From positions 1-47,632 of the IMG/VR virus record IMGVR_UViG_3300031712_000008: a DNA stretch of 47,632 nucleotides; one strand, written 5' to 3'. The position numbers and the translations under genes are program-made. This stretch comes from a virus. Numbering within the stretch: the stretch's first letter is position 1; each line of letters opens with the position of its first letter. Of the stretch, positions 1 to 6,162 are shown one piece after another. The notes under the pieces were generated by a model that searched no databases, was not told the origin of the DNA, and saw only the letters and a program-made list of their open reading frames with translations.

Positions 1-44
1 TGCTCCTTCGTGGTTCGCTTTCCGTCGTTCATTGGTTCGCGCAT
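1..44 (-). CDS. Possible 5' end of a leftward gene cut by the window edge
   Basis: On the minus strand an ATG at 44 opens a frame that stays open for the 14 codons left before the window edge (MREPMNDGKRTTKE). It lies 53 bp downstream of the end of the next leftward gene and points the same way, so it would continue the operon. A second in-frame ATG sits at 32. Nothing can be said about function, and the frame is too short to exclude chance. Confidence 0.3.
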   Translation of the reverse strand, partial: MREPMNDGKRTTKE

Positions 45-97
45 ACGATGTGTATGAGATGGGAGGCGGGACAGAACCTGCCGGCCCGGTAGAGTGG

Positions 98-358
98 CTA
101 TGCGCGGAAGAAGGCGATCAGCGCCTCGCGCATGTGGCAGCAACGATTCACGCGCACCTGGTTGGCGTCGTAGTCGTGGCCGTGGTCGATCTCCTTGCGG
201 AAATGGTTTTCGAGTTCGCGCAGATCTCCGAACACCTTCTTTTGGGCCTCGGCCCGAAGGCTGAAGGCGCCGAAGGGCTCCGGGGCTTCAACGGCCGGCG
301 GATCGTCTGTCGGGACGACTTCTAGCGTCCGGATCTGGTAGGTGGAAAGGAGTCTCAT
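98..358 (-). CDS. Small hypothetical phage protein
   Basis: This 86-residue protein is not recognised. It has a short N-terminal strand-like part, a Pro/acidic linker at about residues 17-30, and then a charged, probably helical C-terminal half with a His-Asp-rich stretch (DHGHDYD) and a Cys-Cys pair. The ATG at 358 was chosen because it lies 4 bp after the stop of the upstream gene (363..638). The frame is open further upstream, but that extension would run through the neighbour and has shadow-like composition. It is the last complete gene of the leftward small-gene operon. Confidence 0.7.
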   Translation of the reverse strand: MRLLSTYQIRTLEVVPTDDPPAVEAPEPFGAFSLRAEAQKKVFGDLRELENHFRKEIDHGHDYDANQVRVNRCCHMREALIAFFRA

Positions 359-362
359 GGGG

Positions 363-638
363 TCAGCTTTTGAAGACGTGGGCAAAACCAAGGGAGCCGG
401 GAAGGCAGCCGGTGACAAAGGGACGCCGCCAGGGATTGGCACGCTGGGGCGTGCCGTAGGCTTCGGCGTCTTCGGAGACAAACTTCTTGCACAAGGTCTG
501 AGCAACGATACGGTGGGCGCCGTCACAGCTGGGAGCCTCTGGCCAGCTGATAACAATGGAGCCCCGCTCGCACGTCGCTTTGATGCGGGTCGGCCGGTGC
601 TCAGTGCAGGGAAGGGTTCTGGTAAGAATCGCTTGCAT
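363..638 (-). CDS. Small hypothetical phage protein
   Basis: The 91-residue product has no recognised domain. It has an even, soluble-protein composition with four scattered cysteines and no membrane segment, and the middle looks beta-rich (GSIVISWPEA). The start ATG at 638 lies 37 bp after the stop of the next gene upstream (676..936), and its stop is 4 bp before the start of 98..358, consistent with one polycistronic leftward mRNA. No Shine-Dalgarno is visible. Function cannot be inferred beyond membership of a presumed early accessory cluster. Confidence 0.7.
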   Translation of the reverse strand: MQAILTRTLPCTEHRPTRIKATCERGSIVISWPEAPSCDGAHRIVAQTLCKKFVSEDAEAYGTPQRANPWRRPFVTGCLPGSLGFAHVFKS

Positions 639-675
639 GATGCTTTTTTTAGAGTTGACGGGTCAGGGTTGAAAA

Positions 676-936
676 TCAGGACGCCAGGTCCGCCACGCGG
701 CCGGCTTCGAGTCGGGCGGTTTGAATCCGGGCAAACATCTGGCGCCAGGGGGTGAAGGTGAGCCCGCGCAACTGGCTTCGCTCAACCTCGGTGTAGCCAC
801 TCAGCCGGAGACAGGTTTCCAACGCGCTTTCTTCGCCCAGCCGGCGGCGGTTCAGGTAGTCGGCTTCGGCGCTGGAGAGTAGCCCGGTGGGGGCGACCCA
901 GACACGATGCAGGATGTTGACGGCTTCGGGATCCAT
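676..936 (-). CDS. Small helical hypothetical protein
   Basis: An 86-residue protein, predicted from composition to be mostly alpha-helical (charged helices around Leu-, Arg- and Glu-rich segments), with no recognised motif. Two starts are possible, ATG at 936 and ATG at 975. The 936 start is preferred because the leader just before it (AAACCCCTCCT on the coding strand) resembles the leader of 4411..4632 (AAACCCTCCT), and because the extra 13 residues of the longer form look atypical. It belongs to the leftward small-gene operon. Confidence 0.65.
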   Translation of the reverse strand: MDPEAVNILHRVWVAPTGLLSSAEADYLNRRRLGEESALETCLRLSGYTEVERSQLRGLTFTPWRQMFARIQTARLEAGRVADLAS

Positions 937-1011
937 GATGCAGGAGGGGTTTGAACTGTGTGGAAAGTGTATCATTTGAGTTCGGGTTGCAAGCTTTTTC
1001 GAAGGATTTCT

Positions 1012-1293
1012 TCAACTATTTTCGAGCCGGCGGCGTTCAGCCTTGCGCGTCCGCTTGGCCTTGGCCCGGGCGATTTTCTCCGCCTGTTCGGCCGCCGATC
1101 CGCGAGACTTCGGAACGGCCGGCGGAGAGAAAACGCGCGAGCCTCCTCCGGCCATGGCGAGACCCAGCAGGGTAAGAGCGAGAAACGATTTCCCGTAGCG
1201 GGAGACGACGTGAACGGACTCCCGGCGCGTCAGGACCTGAGCCACGAGCGGCGACGAGGGTGCGGAATCAGCAATGACAATCCGGGGCGGCAT
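1012..1293 (-). CDS. Small protein with one hydrophobic segment and basic C-terminus
   Basis: This 93-residue protein has a hydrophobic stretch at about residues 36-49 (FLALTLLGLAMAGGG), which may be a single membrane span or a buried helix. It ends in a strongly basic, Ala/Lys/Arg-rich helix (residues 66-93). The ATG at 1293 is 2 bp after the stop of the 58-residue gene upstream. The motif AACGAAAGG, which also precedes the starts at 3163 and 5367, lies 13 bp upstream and probably serves as the ribosome-binding site. Function unknown; a small membrane-interacting or nucleic-acid-binding host-takeover protein would fit but is not shown. Confidence 0.7.
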   Translation of the reverse strand: MPPRIVIADSAPSSPLVAQVLTRRESVHVVSRYGKSFLALTLLGLAMAGGGSRVFSPPAVPKSRGSAAEQAEKIARAKAKRTRKAERRRLENS

Positions 1294-1295
1294 GG

Positions 1296-1472
1296 TTAAT
1301 CAGTCTCCTTTCGTTGCTCCTCCAGCGCGTGGCGCCAGCTATCCCAGCACAGCCAGCGCACCGCACACCAGAGGACCCGCAGGACCGGCACCGCCGGCCG
1401 GGCGGCATAGTCTGCCGCAGCATGGTGCAGCCGGCGGAAGTCGGCCCTTTGGGTTCGCTCGTGTTCGTTCAC
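1296..1472 (-). CDS. 58-residue Trp-rich protein with GTG start
   Basis: This short gene fills the gap between 1012..1293 and 1469..2053. The start is a GTG at 1472 in a GTGA overlap with the stop of the upstream gene, the same coupling seen elsewhere in this genome (7280). The 58-residue product has a polar N-terminus, then a Trp- and Cys-containing hydrophobic stretch (VLRVLWCAVRWLCWDSW, residues 31-47), then a charged tail. It could be a small membrane-associated or amphipathic protein. Exact tiling between neighbours is the main support. Confidence 0.65.
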   Translation of the reverse strand: MNEHERTQRADFRRLHHAAADYAARPAVPVLRVLWCAVRWLCWDSWRHALEEQRKETD

Positions 1473-2053
1473 TTGAAGATTTCCGCCACGACGGCCGCGT
1501 CAGCGTCCGGGAGACGGCGTGGAATTTCGCAGCCTTCGAAGTCGGGCTCGGTGCGGCGGATCACCTGACCGGCCGCGTTTTTGATCGCGGTCCGCAGGGT
1601 CTGCACCAGTTCGCCCCGCTCCCATTTGTGCCAGTCGGCCCGGCCGACTTCCCACGCTTCGCCGGACTTCGCCACGAGAATATACCCGCGCAGCCCGAAG
1701 GCATTGGTCGCACTGGAGACGGACACGACTTTGAATACGACATATTCCACGCGGCCGACCTCGGACGGCGGCGGCGCCGGCACCTCGGGTTGCGCCAGGA
1801 TCTCACGCGCCTCGCGCGCCGGGACGTGCTGCAGCGAGTTGACGAGGACCAGCCCGTAGAACTGGCCGGATCGCGCGTCTTCGATATAGCAATGGCCGAA
1901 CGTGCCGTTTTTCGGCGCGCCGCAGCCGGGATGGGTTTTGCGCACCAGCGTCCCGTCGGCCGGGGTGTAGACGCGCTTGTCGAAACGGTCCCAGCCCACC
2001 GCTTGGAAGCGGTACACCGGACCCGTTGCTTTTGGTTTTTGGTATGTGCTCAT
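1469..2053 (-). CDS. Hypothetical phage protein (194 residues)
   Basis: A 194-residue soluble protein without a recognised family. It looks beta-rich in the first half (FGHCYIEDARSGQFYGLVLV) and alternates strands and helices after that; a Pro-rich bend (PEVPAPPPSE) lies near residue 95. The ATG at 2053 is 2 bp after the stop of 2056..2673 and gives a compact start (MSTYQKPK). An 8-residue upstream extension is possible but would overlap the neighbour. Its stop overlaps the GTG of the next gene, so the two are probably translationally coupled. Confidence 0.75.
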   Translation of the reverse strand: MSTYQKPKATGPVYRFQAVGWDRFDKRVYTPADGTLVRKTHPGCGAPKNGTFGHCYIEDARSGQFYGLVLVNSLQHVPAREAREILAQPEVPAPPPSEVGRVEYVVFKVVSVSSATNAFGLRGYILVAKSGEAWEVGRADWHKWERGELVQTLRTAIKNAAGQVIRRTEPDFEGCEIPRRLPDADAAVVAEIFK

Positions 2054-2055
2054 GA

Positions 2056-2673
2056 TTAAAGGGGGGCGACGCGCCACGCGTTCAGGATCAGCCGGCCGGG
2101 CTTGGGGGCGAAGCTGTCATGGACCGCGCCGTCAATCAGGGCAAAAACGTGGCCGGTGTAGCGCACCAGAAAGGCGCCGCGCGGGCGTTCACGCACAAAG
2201 CGGGACAGCCGGCACGGGGGAAAAGGGACCGGGGTGAACGTCGCGCGCAGCCCGGGAATGAACCGGCCGGCGGCATACCGGTCGAAAATCTCCCGGTGCC
2301 GGACCAGCCTGTAAGCGGACGGCGACACCGCGACAACCGGCAGAAACTTGTCGACATTGGTCCCGGTGCAACGCGGTCCCGGGTTATAGTCCGGGGAATT
2401 TTCACAAAGCCACTGCTCCACTTGGGCGTAGCTGTTGGGCGTGAGGAGGGTGAGCGCGCGACAGACGCAATCGGACCGGCGCGCAAAGGGTTCGATCACC
2501 CGGAACGGCGGCGCCGCGTGGCCGCATTCGGACAGCTGGGTCAAGTCCCATTGCCCGGCCGGCTCCGCGCGGAACGTCCGCTCCGCCTCGCCCCGGCCGC
2601 CGTCCGTTTTCACAAAGGGAAGCGGCGGCGGCGGGCGCTGGATCCGGCGCAACTGTTTTTTGCTCCAGTCCAT
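2056..2673 (-). CDS. Hypothetical phage protein (205 residues)
   Basis: This 205-residue product is not recognised. It starts with a basic, proline-rich segment (KKQLRRIQRPPPPLP) and continues with a mixed alpha/beta region containing several cysteines, including CVCRAL. No membrane segment or signal peptide is visible. The ATG at 2673 lies 1 bp after the stop of 2675..3163; in-frame codons further upstream would run into that gene. Position in the leftward operon suggests an early accessory role, which is inference only. Confidence 0.75.
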   Translation of the reverse strand: MDWSKKQLRRIQRPPPPLPFVKTDGGRGEAERTFRAEPAGQWDLTQLSECGHAAPPFRVIEPFARRSDCVCRALTLLTPNSYAQVEQWLCENSPDYNPGPRCTGTNVDKFLPVVAVSPSAYRLVRHREIFDRYAAGRFIPGLRATFTPVPFPPCRLSRFVRERPRGAFLVRYTGHVFALIDGAVHDSFAPKPGRLILNAWRVAPL

Positions 2674-2674
2674 C

Positions 2675-3163
2675 TTAGTAAAACCTGGCGCACTTGTTGG
2701 CGAGGGTGAAGGAGGTCCACTTGTCAACCGGCGGAAGGTCGCTCCGTTTGATCCGGCAGATGTTCCCGAGAGCTGTCGTCACCCACGCAAAGCGCGCGGT
2801 CCATCGCACGGACTGCGCCCCGCCCAGCAGTGAGCACGCGGCCGGGAAGACCAGAAACCCGGCGGTGTTGAGTCTCAACGGTACGGGATCCGGCTCACGC
2901 GGCCGGAGGTAGCACGCGTGACCGGTCCGCGTGCAAACGGCGAAGTCGACCAGACGGTAAATGGCTTGCTCGGCGCCGGTGTCCCCATGGGGCAGTATGA
3001 CCCAGACGGCGCCGCCGAATTTCCCTTCCTGACGGACGGCGGAGGGATGCCGCTTTAGAAACTGGGCTAGAGTAGCGGGGATGGACGGTCCGTGGGCGAT
3101 GTGAACGGCCGGTAGGGAAGCGGCAATCTGGCTGCCGGGCGAAGTGTCGGGATCATGGCTCAT
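2675..3163 (-). CDS. Hypothetical phage protein (162 residues)
   Basis: This 162-residue protein has no recognised domain. A beta-rich core with hydrophobic strands (GGAVWVILPHG, FLVFPAACSLLGG) is flanked by basic patches. The start at 3163 is fixed by the element AACGAAAGG eight bases upstream, identical in sequence and spacing to the one before 5086..5367. Such a well-placed ribosome-binding site suggests the gene starts a well-translated part of the leftward operon. Confidence 0.75.
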   Translation of the reverse strand: MSHDPDTSPGSQIAASLPAVHIAHGPSIPATLAQFLKRHPSAVRQEGKFGGAVWVILPHGDTGAEQAIYRLVDFAVCTRTGHACYLRPREPDPVPLRLNTAGFLVFPAACSLLGGAQSVRWTARFAWVTTALGNICRIKRSDLPPVDKWTSFTLANKCARFY

Positions 3164-3171
3164 GAGGTGTG

Positions 3172-3180
3172 CCTTTCGTT
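3172..3180 (-). promoter_or_regulatory. Ribosome-binding element AACGAAAGG before 3163
   Basis: On the coding strand AACGAAAGG ends 8 bases before the ATG at 3163. The same nine bases with the same 8-base spacing precede the ATG at 5367 (5376-5384), and the same nine bases occur 13 bases before the ATG at 1293 (1307-1315). The GAAAGG part fits anti-Shine-Dalgarno pairing. Most other genes here have no such element. Confidence 0.5.
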
Positions 3181-3184
3181 GGAG

Positions 3185-3529
3185 TTAGCGTAACGGGAGA
3201 TTCAGGGCGGCAGCGAGACGCGCGCAAACGGCATCCGTAAACCGTCCCTCAGGACTGGCGTCACCAAACTCGGCGAGGTAGGCGGCACCAAGCTTGTCTT
3301 GCAGGAGATACGGCCAGACATCCGCAAGCTCGCTCCATTGCACATGGCGACAGGACCAGCGCTCAAAAGCCCGGCCGCATTCCATGCACTGGCGCAGAAA
3401 GTTATCTCCGCCGTTGAAAGCGTCGCTCAGGTTTCGAAGCGCCTTGCGGGCTTCATAAATGGCGAGGGCGGCGGCAAACTCTGCGGCCGGATCCGGAGCA
3501 TCGATGCTGGCAAGGTTTTTCTTTTTCAT
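3185..3529 (-). CDS. Small protein with Cys cluster
   Basis: This 114-residue, largely helical protein is not recognised. It has a cysteine cluster at residues 48-60 (CMECGRAFERWSC) followed by His62, compatible with a small metal-binding site, although a fourth ligand is not certain. The N-terminus is basic (MKKKN), followed by an Ala-rich helix. The start ATG at 3529 sits directly after a 20-base leader repeat shared with the start of 3550..3933 (one mismatch), so both genes are probably initiated by the same mechanism. Confidence 0.75.
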   Translation of the reverse strand: MKKKNLASIDAPDPAAEFAAALAIYEARKALRNLSDAFNGGDNFLRQCMECGRAFERWSCRHVQWSELADVWPYLLQDKLGAAYLAEFGDASPEGRFTDAVCARLAAALNLPLR

Positions 3530-3549
3530 GGGATGCGTGGGCTACTGGG
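3530..3549 (-). repeat. Leader repeat, copy 1 (before the start at 3529)
   Basis: The plus-strand sequence GGGATGCGTGGGCTACTGGG lies immediately upstream of the start codon at 3529. The other copy, 3934-3953, differs at one base and is equally adjacent to the ATG at 3933. Here the copy lies between genes, while copy 2 overlaps the stop codon of the preceding gene. The conservation is therefore not protein-driven and points to a translational or mRNA-level control site. Confidence 0.6.
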
Positions 3550-3933
3550 TTAAACGGCCGCTGTGTTGGGATCCAAAGCGTCAACGCGCTCAACTTCGCT
3601 GAGCTTGTGCACCTTCACGGCTTCCACCGTCACCAGCCCACCAGCCTCGCGCGCAATGCGGGTGCGATTCTGCAGCGCCCGCAGGCCAAACGTGCGGGCG
3701 AGCTCGGGCAGGTCCAGCAGCAAAACGAGCTCGGCGGATACCTCGGTTTCCACCGTCTTCTGTTCCGCCCGGCGGAACGGCTGATAGACACACCCGGACT
3801 TGGAATCCGGGTATGTGGTGACGAGCGTCCGGCCGGTTTTCTCCCGGCGGGACAGGGTGACCTTCTCAGCCAAGAAGTGAACGGCGAGGGTGCCGTTGGC
3901 TGCGTTGTCGAATTTTCCGAGGGTGATGATCAT
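3550..3933 (-). CDS. Hypothetical phage protein (127 residues)
   Basis: A 127-residue protein of unknown function. The first half looks like a beta-rich fold with basic patches (EKVTLSRREKTGR), the second half is helical (LVLLLDLPELARTFGLRAL) and ends in a beta-type segment. There is no membrane span. The ATG at 3933 is preceded by the 20-base leader repeat at 3934-3953, and the gene's own stop sits next to the second copy at 3530-3549. A DNA-mimic or host-factor-binding role is possible for such an early gene but unsupported. Confidence 0.75.
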   Translation of the reverse strand: MIITLGKFDNAANGTLAVHFLAEKVTLSRREKTGRTLVTTYPDSKSGCVYQPFRRAEQKTVETEVSAELVLLLDLPELARTFGLRALQNRTRIAREAGGLVTVEAVKVHKLSEVERVDALDPNTAAV

Positions 3934-3953
3934 GGGATGCGTGGGTTACTGGG
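3934..3953 (-). repeat. Leader repeat, copy 2 (before the start at 3933)
   Basis: This is the second copy of the 20-base leader element, differing from copy 1 by a single C-to-T change on the plus strand. It directly abuts the ATG at 3933 and includes the TAA stop of 3946..4398. No Shine-Dalgarno is present within it. Confidence 0.6.
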
Positions 3954-4398
3954 TGACACTGGCGGGGGCAGAATAAAGTCGGATGGTCTCGGCGCGCCGG
4001 ATCTCCGCCGGCCGCATGGCGCCACGCTCCCAAACGGATTTGGAGCCGTTTTCCTGCTTGGGAAGCAACTGGCAATTCGCGAGGCTGTAGCCTTGGGAGG
4101 ATTCGATCCGGTCAATCTCCCAGCCGTCCGCGCGGAGGATATGGTAGCCGGTTTCGTGGCAAAACTGGGTGAATTCCTCCAAGGTCCAGAGGACCGCAAT
4201 GCGCCTTTGCTTGGCGTTCCATTTGTGAATATGCCAGCACGCCACGACTGGGTGGCGGATCCTCCAGCGCCGGAATTGCTCGCGACGCAGCGCCCGGACG
4301 TGCGCTTGCTTGCGCTCGGCGAGATTCAGGCGCCGGACGTGCAGTTTGCCAGCTGGCTTTCCGTCAGCTTCCCGGACGATTTTCAAGGAGTGGAACAT
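3946..4398 (-). CDS. HNH-type motif protein
   Basis: This 150-residue basic protein carries the sequence IDRIESSQGYSLANCQLL at about residues 96-113. It matches the pattern IDRID-x-GY-x-x-x-NC seen in phage HNH-type endonucleases and their DNA-binding relatives. The N-terminal 60 residues are very basic (RALRREQFRRWRIRH). The region just before the motif has His-containing segments (CHETGYHILRADGWE), but a complete catalytic His-Asn-His set cannot be assigned by eye. It may be a nicking/homing-type nuclease or a decayed DNA-binding derivative. Its leader (AACCCTTTCCTTTT before the ATG) resembles that of 4689..5060. Confidence 0.7.
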   Translation of the reverse strand: MFHSLKIVREADGKPAGKLHVRRLNLAERKQAHVRALRREQFRRWRIRHPVVACWHIHKWNAKQRRIAVLWTLEEFTQFCHETGYHILRADGWEIDRIESSQGYSLANCQLLPKQENGSKSVWERGAMRPAEIRRAETIRLYSAPASVTQ

Positions 4399-4410
4399 AA
4401 AAGGAAAGGG

Positions 4411-4632
4411 TTAGCGGATCCGGACCGCAATGCGTCCGTGAGTGGCGCAGGAACTGGCGCCGCCGCCGGCCACGAGGCTGCAGGGGTAGCAGTCGCGCGG
4501 ATAGCATGGCGCCGGCGCGCTGGGATCGGCCGGATCCCATCCGCAATTTAGGCAACGGCCACCAAAGGTGAGGTGGGTGGCGTGGCAAGGCTGAGACGGG
4601 CGAAACCTGGCAATATGTTCGAGGTGGGTCAT
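4411..4632 (-). CDS. Small cysteine-rich protein
   Basis: This 73-residue protein has seven cysteines (residues 16, 27, 30, 43, 48, 51 and 62) and several histidines. The pairs CLNC at 27-30 and CYPC at 48-51 could together form a zinc ribbon-like site. No family is recognised. The ATG at 4632 follows an AAACCCTCCT leader on the coding strand, and its stop abuts the leader of the next gene. A small zinc protein in an early operon might bind nucleic acid or a host protein. Confidence 0.7.
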   Translation of the reverse strand: MTHLEHIARFRPSQPCHATHLTFGGRCLNCGWDPADPSAPAPCYPRDCYPCSLVAGGGASSCATHGRIAVRIR

Positions 4633-4688
4633 AAAAGGAGGGTTTCATCTGCCCTCCCGGACGGCCGGAAAGGCAGAGGGAACGCATC

Positions 4689-5060
4689 CTAATCCAAGCT
4701 GGCAAGGTCTTCGTTTGTGTGGGCGCCCGGTTCCTGCGAGGTGTCATTCCACTCCACAAGGACATCCCCGAGGGGCGAGGAAACCAGCACGGCCGACTGA
4801 CAGAAGCAAATGGCACAGAATTGGGCGAAACGGTAGACCTCGGGAGTATAGTCCGGGCGAAGCTCAGAGACTTCCAAACGGATGGACTTCTCTTCAATCG
4901 CCCGGCCGGCCGCGTCATTCCATCCGCCAAAAACCGTGCTTACCGAGTAGCCGCCAAACCGGGCGAGTGCTTCACGTTTCACAGCTGTCAGCTTGGCGCC
5001 GGCGTTTCGAACCGGCCGGCCGTTGCGGTCAAATTTGGATCCGATATAGAGGGTAAACAT
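4689..5060 (-). CDS. Hypothetical phage protein (123 residues)
   Basis: This 123-residue acidic protein is not recognised. The region from about residue 25 to 70 (REALARFGGYSVSTVFGGW...) has the look of a compact alpha/beta domain, with a Cys-rich strand (FCAICFC) near residue 82 and an acidic C-terminal tail. The frame is open upstream for over 100 codons, but that part is antisense-like with respect to 5086..5367. The ATG at 5060 gives a normal start after a pyrimidine-rich leader (AACCCTTTCTCCCT). A 56-base gap follows the gene. Confidence 0.75.
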   Translation of the reverse strand: MFTLYIGSKFDRNGRPVRNAGAKLTAVKREALARFGGYSVSTVFGGWNDAAGRAIEEKSIRLEVSELRPDYTPEVYRFAQFCAICFCQSAVLVSSPLGDVLVEWNDTSQEPGAHTNEDLASLD

Positions 5061-5085
5061 AGGGAGAAAGGGTTGAGTGCTTAGA

Positions 5086-5367
5086 CTACCTGAAAAGCTC
5101 GGGCGAAGACTGAATGACAACCGATCGGCCGGACAGTTTGAGGACCTTGCTGGACGGCGCCGGGGTATGCTCCAGAGTTTGGACAATTTCGAAAGCGGAA
5201 TCAGAGGTAAAAAGTTCCTCCATGGCAAAACAGTACGCCTCATCGTTAGAGGTGAAGCGCTTCGCCCGGTCCAAGGTGGAGAAGTAGGGAGAAAACCCAT
5301 GGACGGCCACATAGTAGCAATGGGGACCTTCGGCCGCGCGGTGGGTGGATTTGATGACGTAGAACAT
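5086..5367 (-). CDS. First gene of the leftward operon, hypothetical
   Basis: This 93-residue protein is promoter-proximal in the leftward block. It has alternating strands and helices (MFYVIKSTHRAAEGPHCYYV, then TLDRAKRFTSNDEAYCFAME) typical of small phage early proteins, but no recognised family. The ATG at 5367 is supported by AACGAAAGG ending 8 bases upstream. It lies about 130 bp from the nearest palindrome of the control region, so the operators found there would most directly govern this gene and the operon behind it. Confidence 0.75.
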   Translation of the reverse strand: MFYVIKSTHRAAEGPHCYYVAVHGFSPYFSTLDRAKRFTSNDEAYCFAMEELFTSDSAFEIVQTLEHTPAPSSKVLKLSGRSVVIQSSPELFR

Positions 5368-5375
5368 TTGATGCG

Positions 5376-5384
5376 CCTTTCGTT
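5376..5384 (-). promoter_or_regulatory. Ribosome-binding element AACGAAAGG before 5367
   Basis: The coding-strand sequence AACGAAAGG ends 8 bases before the ATG at 5367 and supports this start as the translation start of the first leftward gene. It is identical to the element before 3163. Confidence 0.5.
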
Positions 5385-5495
5385 AGGGTGTTGGCTGATG
5401 CGTTGCGATGCAACTGGGACCATAGATCCCGGCCGTCAGAATGCGAGGGAAAAACACCCTTCATGCAAACGAGTAGACAGGCTTATTCGAGGTAG

Positions 5496-5718
5496 TGAGA
5501 CCAACAGTCGCAATAAGAAACCCGTCCACCCAAGGTCTTATTGAGACTCAGTCTCATTACCCGACCCGCAAGGGTGTAATGAGACCAAGTCTCAATAAGA
5601 CGCCCGACCCGCCTAGTTGAGACCCAGTCTCAATAACACATCCACTCTTGACTCTAATGAGACTTAGTCTCAAAGCTCCTCCAGAGCTTTGCCCCTCCTG
5701 TAATGAGACCAAGTCTCA
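5496..5718. repeat. Array of TGAGAC-NNN-GTCTCA palindromes
   Basis: Five perfect 6-base inverted repeats with a 3-base spacer occur at 5542-5556, 5580-5594, 5618-5632, 5658-5672 and 5704-5718. The spacers read TCA, CAA, CCA, TTA and CAA. A degenerate sixth copy (TGAGAC, 5-base spacer, GTCGCA) lies at 5496-5512. Start-to-start distances are 46, 38, 38, 40 and 46 bases. Several arms extend outward to TTATTGAGAC or GTCTCAATAA. Repetition, symmetry and regular spacing indicate binding sites for a dimeric protein: operators of a phage regulator or iterons of an origin. The flanking DNA is not conserved apart from short CCCGACCCGC stretches. Confidence 0.85.
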
Positions 5719-5749
5719 AGAAGAAGGGAGCTCCGCGCCGAGGTGTTGC

Positions 5750-5840
5750 GGGCCATTCGGACATCAAACCCTGATCCTCTAGCAAGTCAACTGCTTAGGC
5801 TCCTGATGGTTAGGAGCCTAACCACTTCGCCACCGCGCCC
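5750..5840 (-). other. tRNA-like segment with a strong hairpin
   Basis: Read on the minus strand, this 91-base segment begins like a tRNA: GGTGGCGAAGTGGTTA matches a D-arm, and GGGC/GCCC ends can pair. A 10-bp stem with a 7-base loop follows (arms 5795-5804 and 5812-5821, loop 5805-5811), where an anticodon arm would be. However, the loop is AACCATC, without U33 or a purine at 37, and no canonical TTCGA T-loop is present. It is therefore not called a tRNA. It may be a decayed tRNA, a tRNA mimic or a regulatory hairpin. Confidence 0.4.
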
Positions 5841-5889
5841 ACAAGGCGCTAGTGGGCTTGGGTATTTGCTGCGCTGTGTCGTTTGCTCT

Positions 5890-5987
5890 GGGTGACATTT
5901 GCCCTTGGTCTCTGGGTACCGTTTGCAATTCGGTTCTCCTTTCTGCGTTTGGTGCCATCGCACCAGAGACGTTGGGGTACCATCTGC
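5890..5987 (+). repeat. Degenerate direct repeats GGGTRCCRTYTGC
   Basis: Similar 12-13-base units occur at 5890-5902 (GGGTGACATTTGC), 5914-5926 (GGGTACCGTTTGC), 5950-5961 (TGGTGCCATCGC) and 5975-5987 (GGGTACCATCTGC). Their starts are 24, 36 and 25 bases apart. The match is imperfect, so they could be iteron-like protein sites next to the palindrome array, or relics of an old duplication. They also explain the repetitive short open frames here. Confidence 0.4.
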
Positions 5988-6134
5988 GTCCCAGGGCCAG
6001 GAAAGGGGCAGGCCTGTGGGGGATCCAGGACTGTTTGCGGGCTGTTACGGGGAACGCATCAACTGGAGAATATACTGGCCAGTAAAGCGGGCCTTTTGGG
6101 TAAAAGAATCCTTTGGGACTCCGGTCTGGATTTC

Positions 6135-6162
6135 GTCAAAAATTATGGTGGGATTTTTTGAC
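6135..6162. repeat. Inverted repeat GTCAAAAA ... TTTTTGAC
   Basis: Perfect 8-base arms at 6135-6142 and 6155-6162 are separated by 12 bases. The repeat lies at the start of a visibly AT-rich zone in an otherwise GC-rich genome. Just downstream, three GGCCTG units follow each other (from about 6171 to 6206). It may be a regulator site or part of an origin. Confidence 0.4.

Noticed and set aside
5496-5718. CRISPR array
   Set aside because: The repeats are 15-base palindromes with spacers of 23-31 bases that are partly similar, no longer repeat exists and no cas genes are present.
5750-5840. Canonical tRNA gene on the minus strand
   Set aside because: The D-arm-like part is good, but the 7-base loop of the strongest stem lacks U33 and a purine at 37, and no TTCGA-type T-loop with a 5-bp stem is present.
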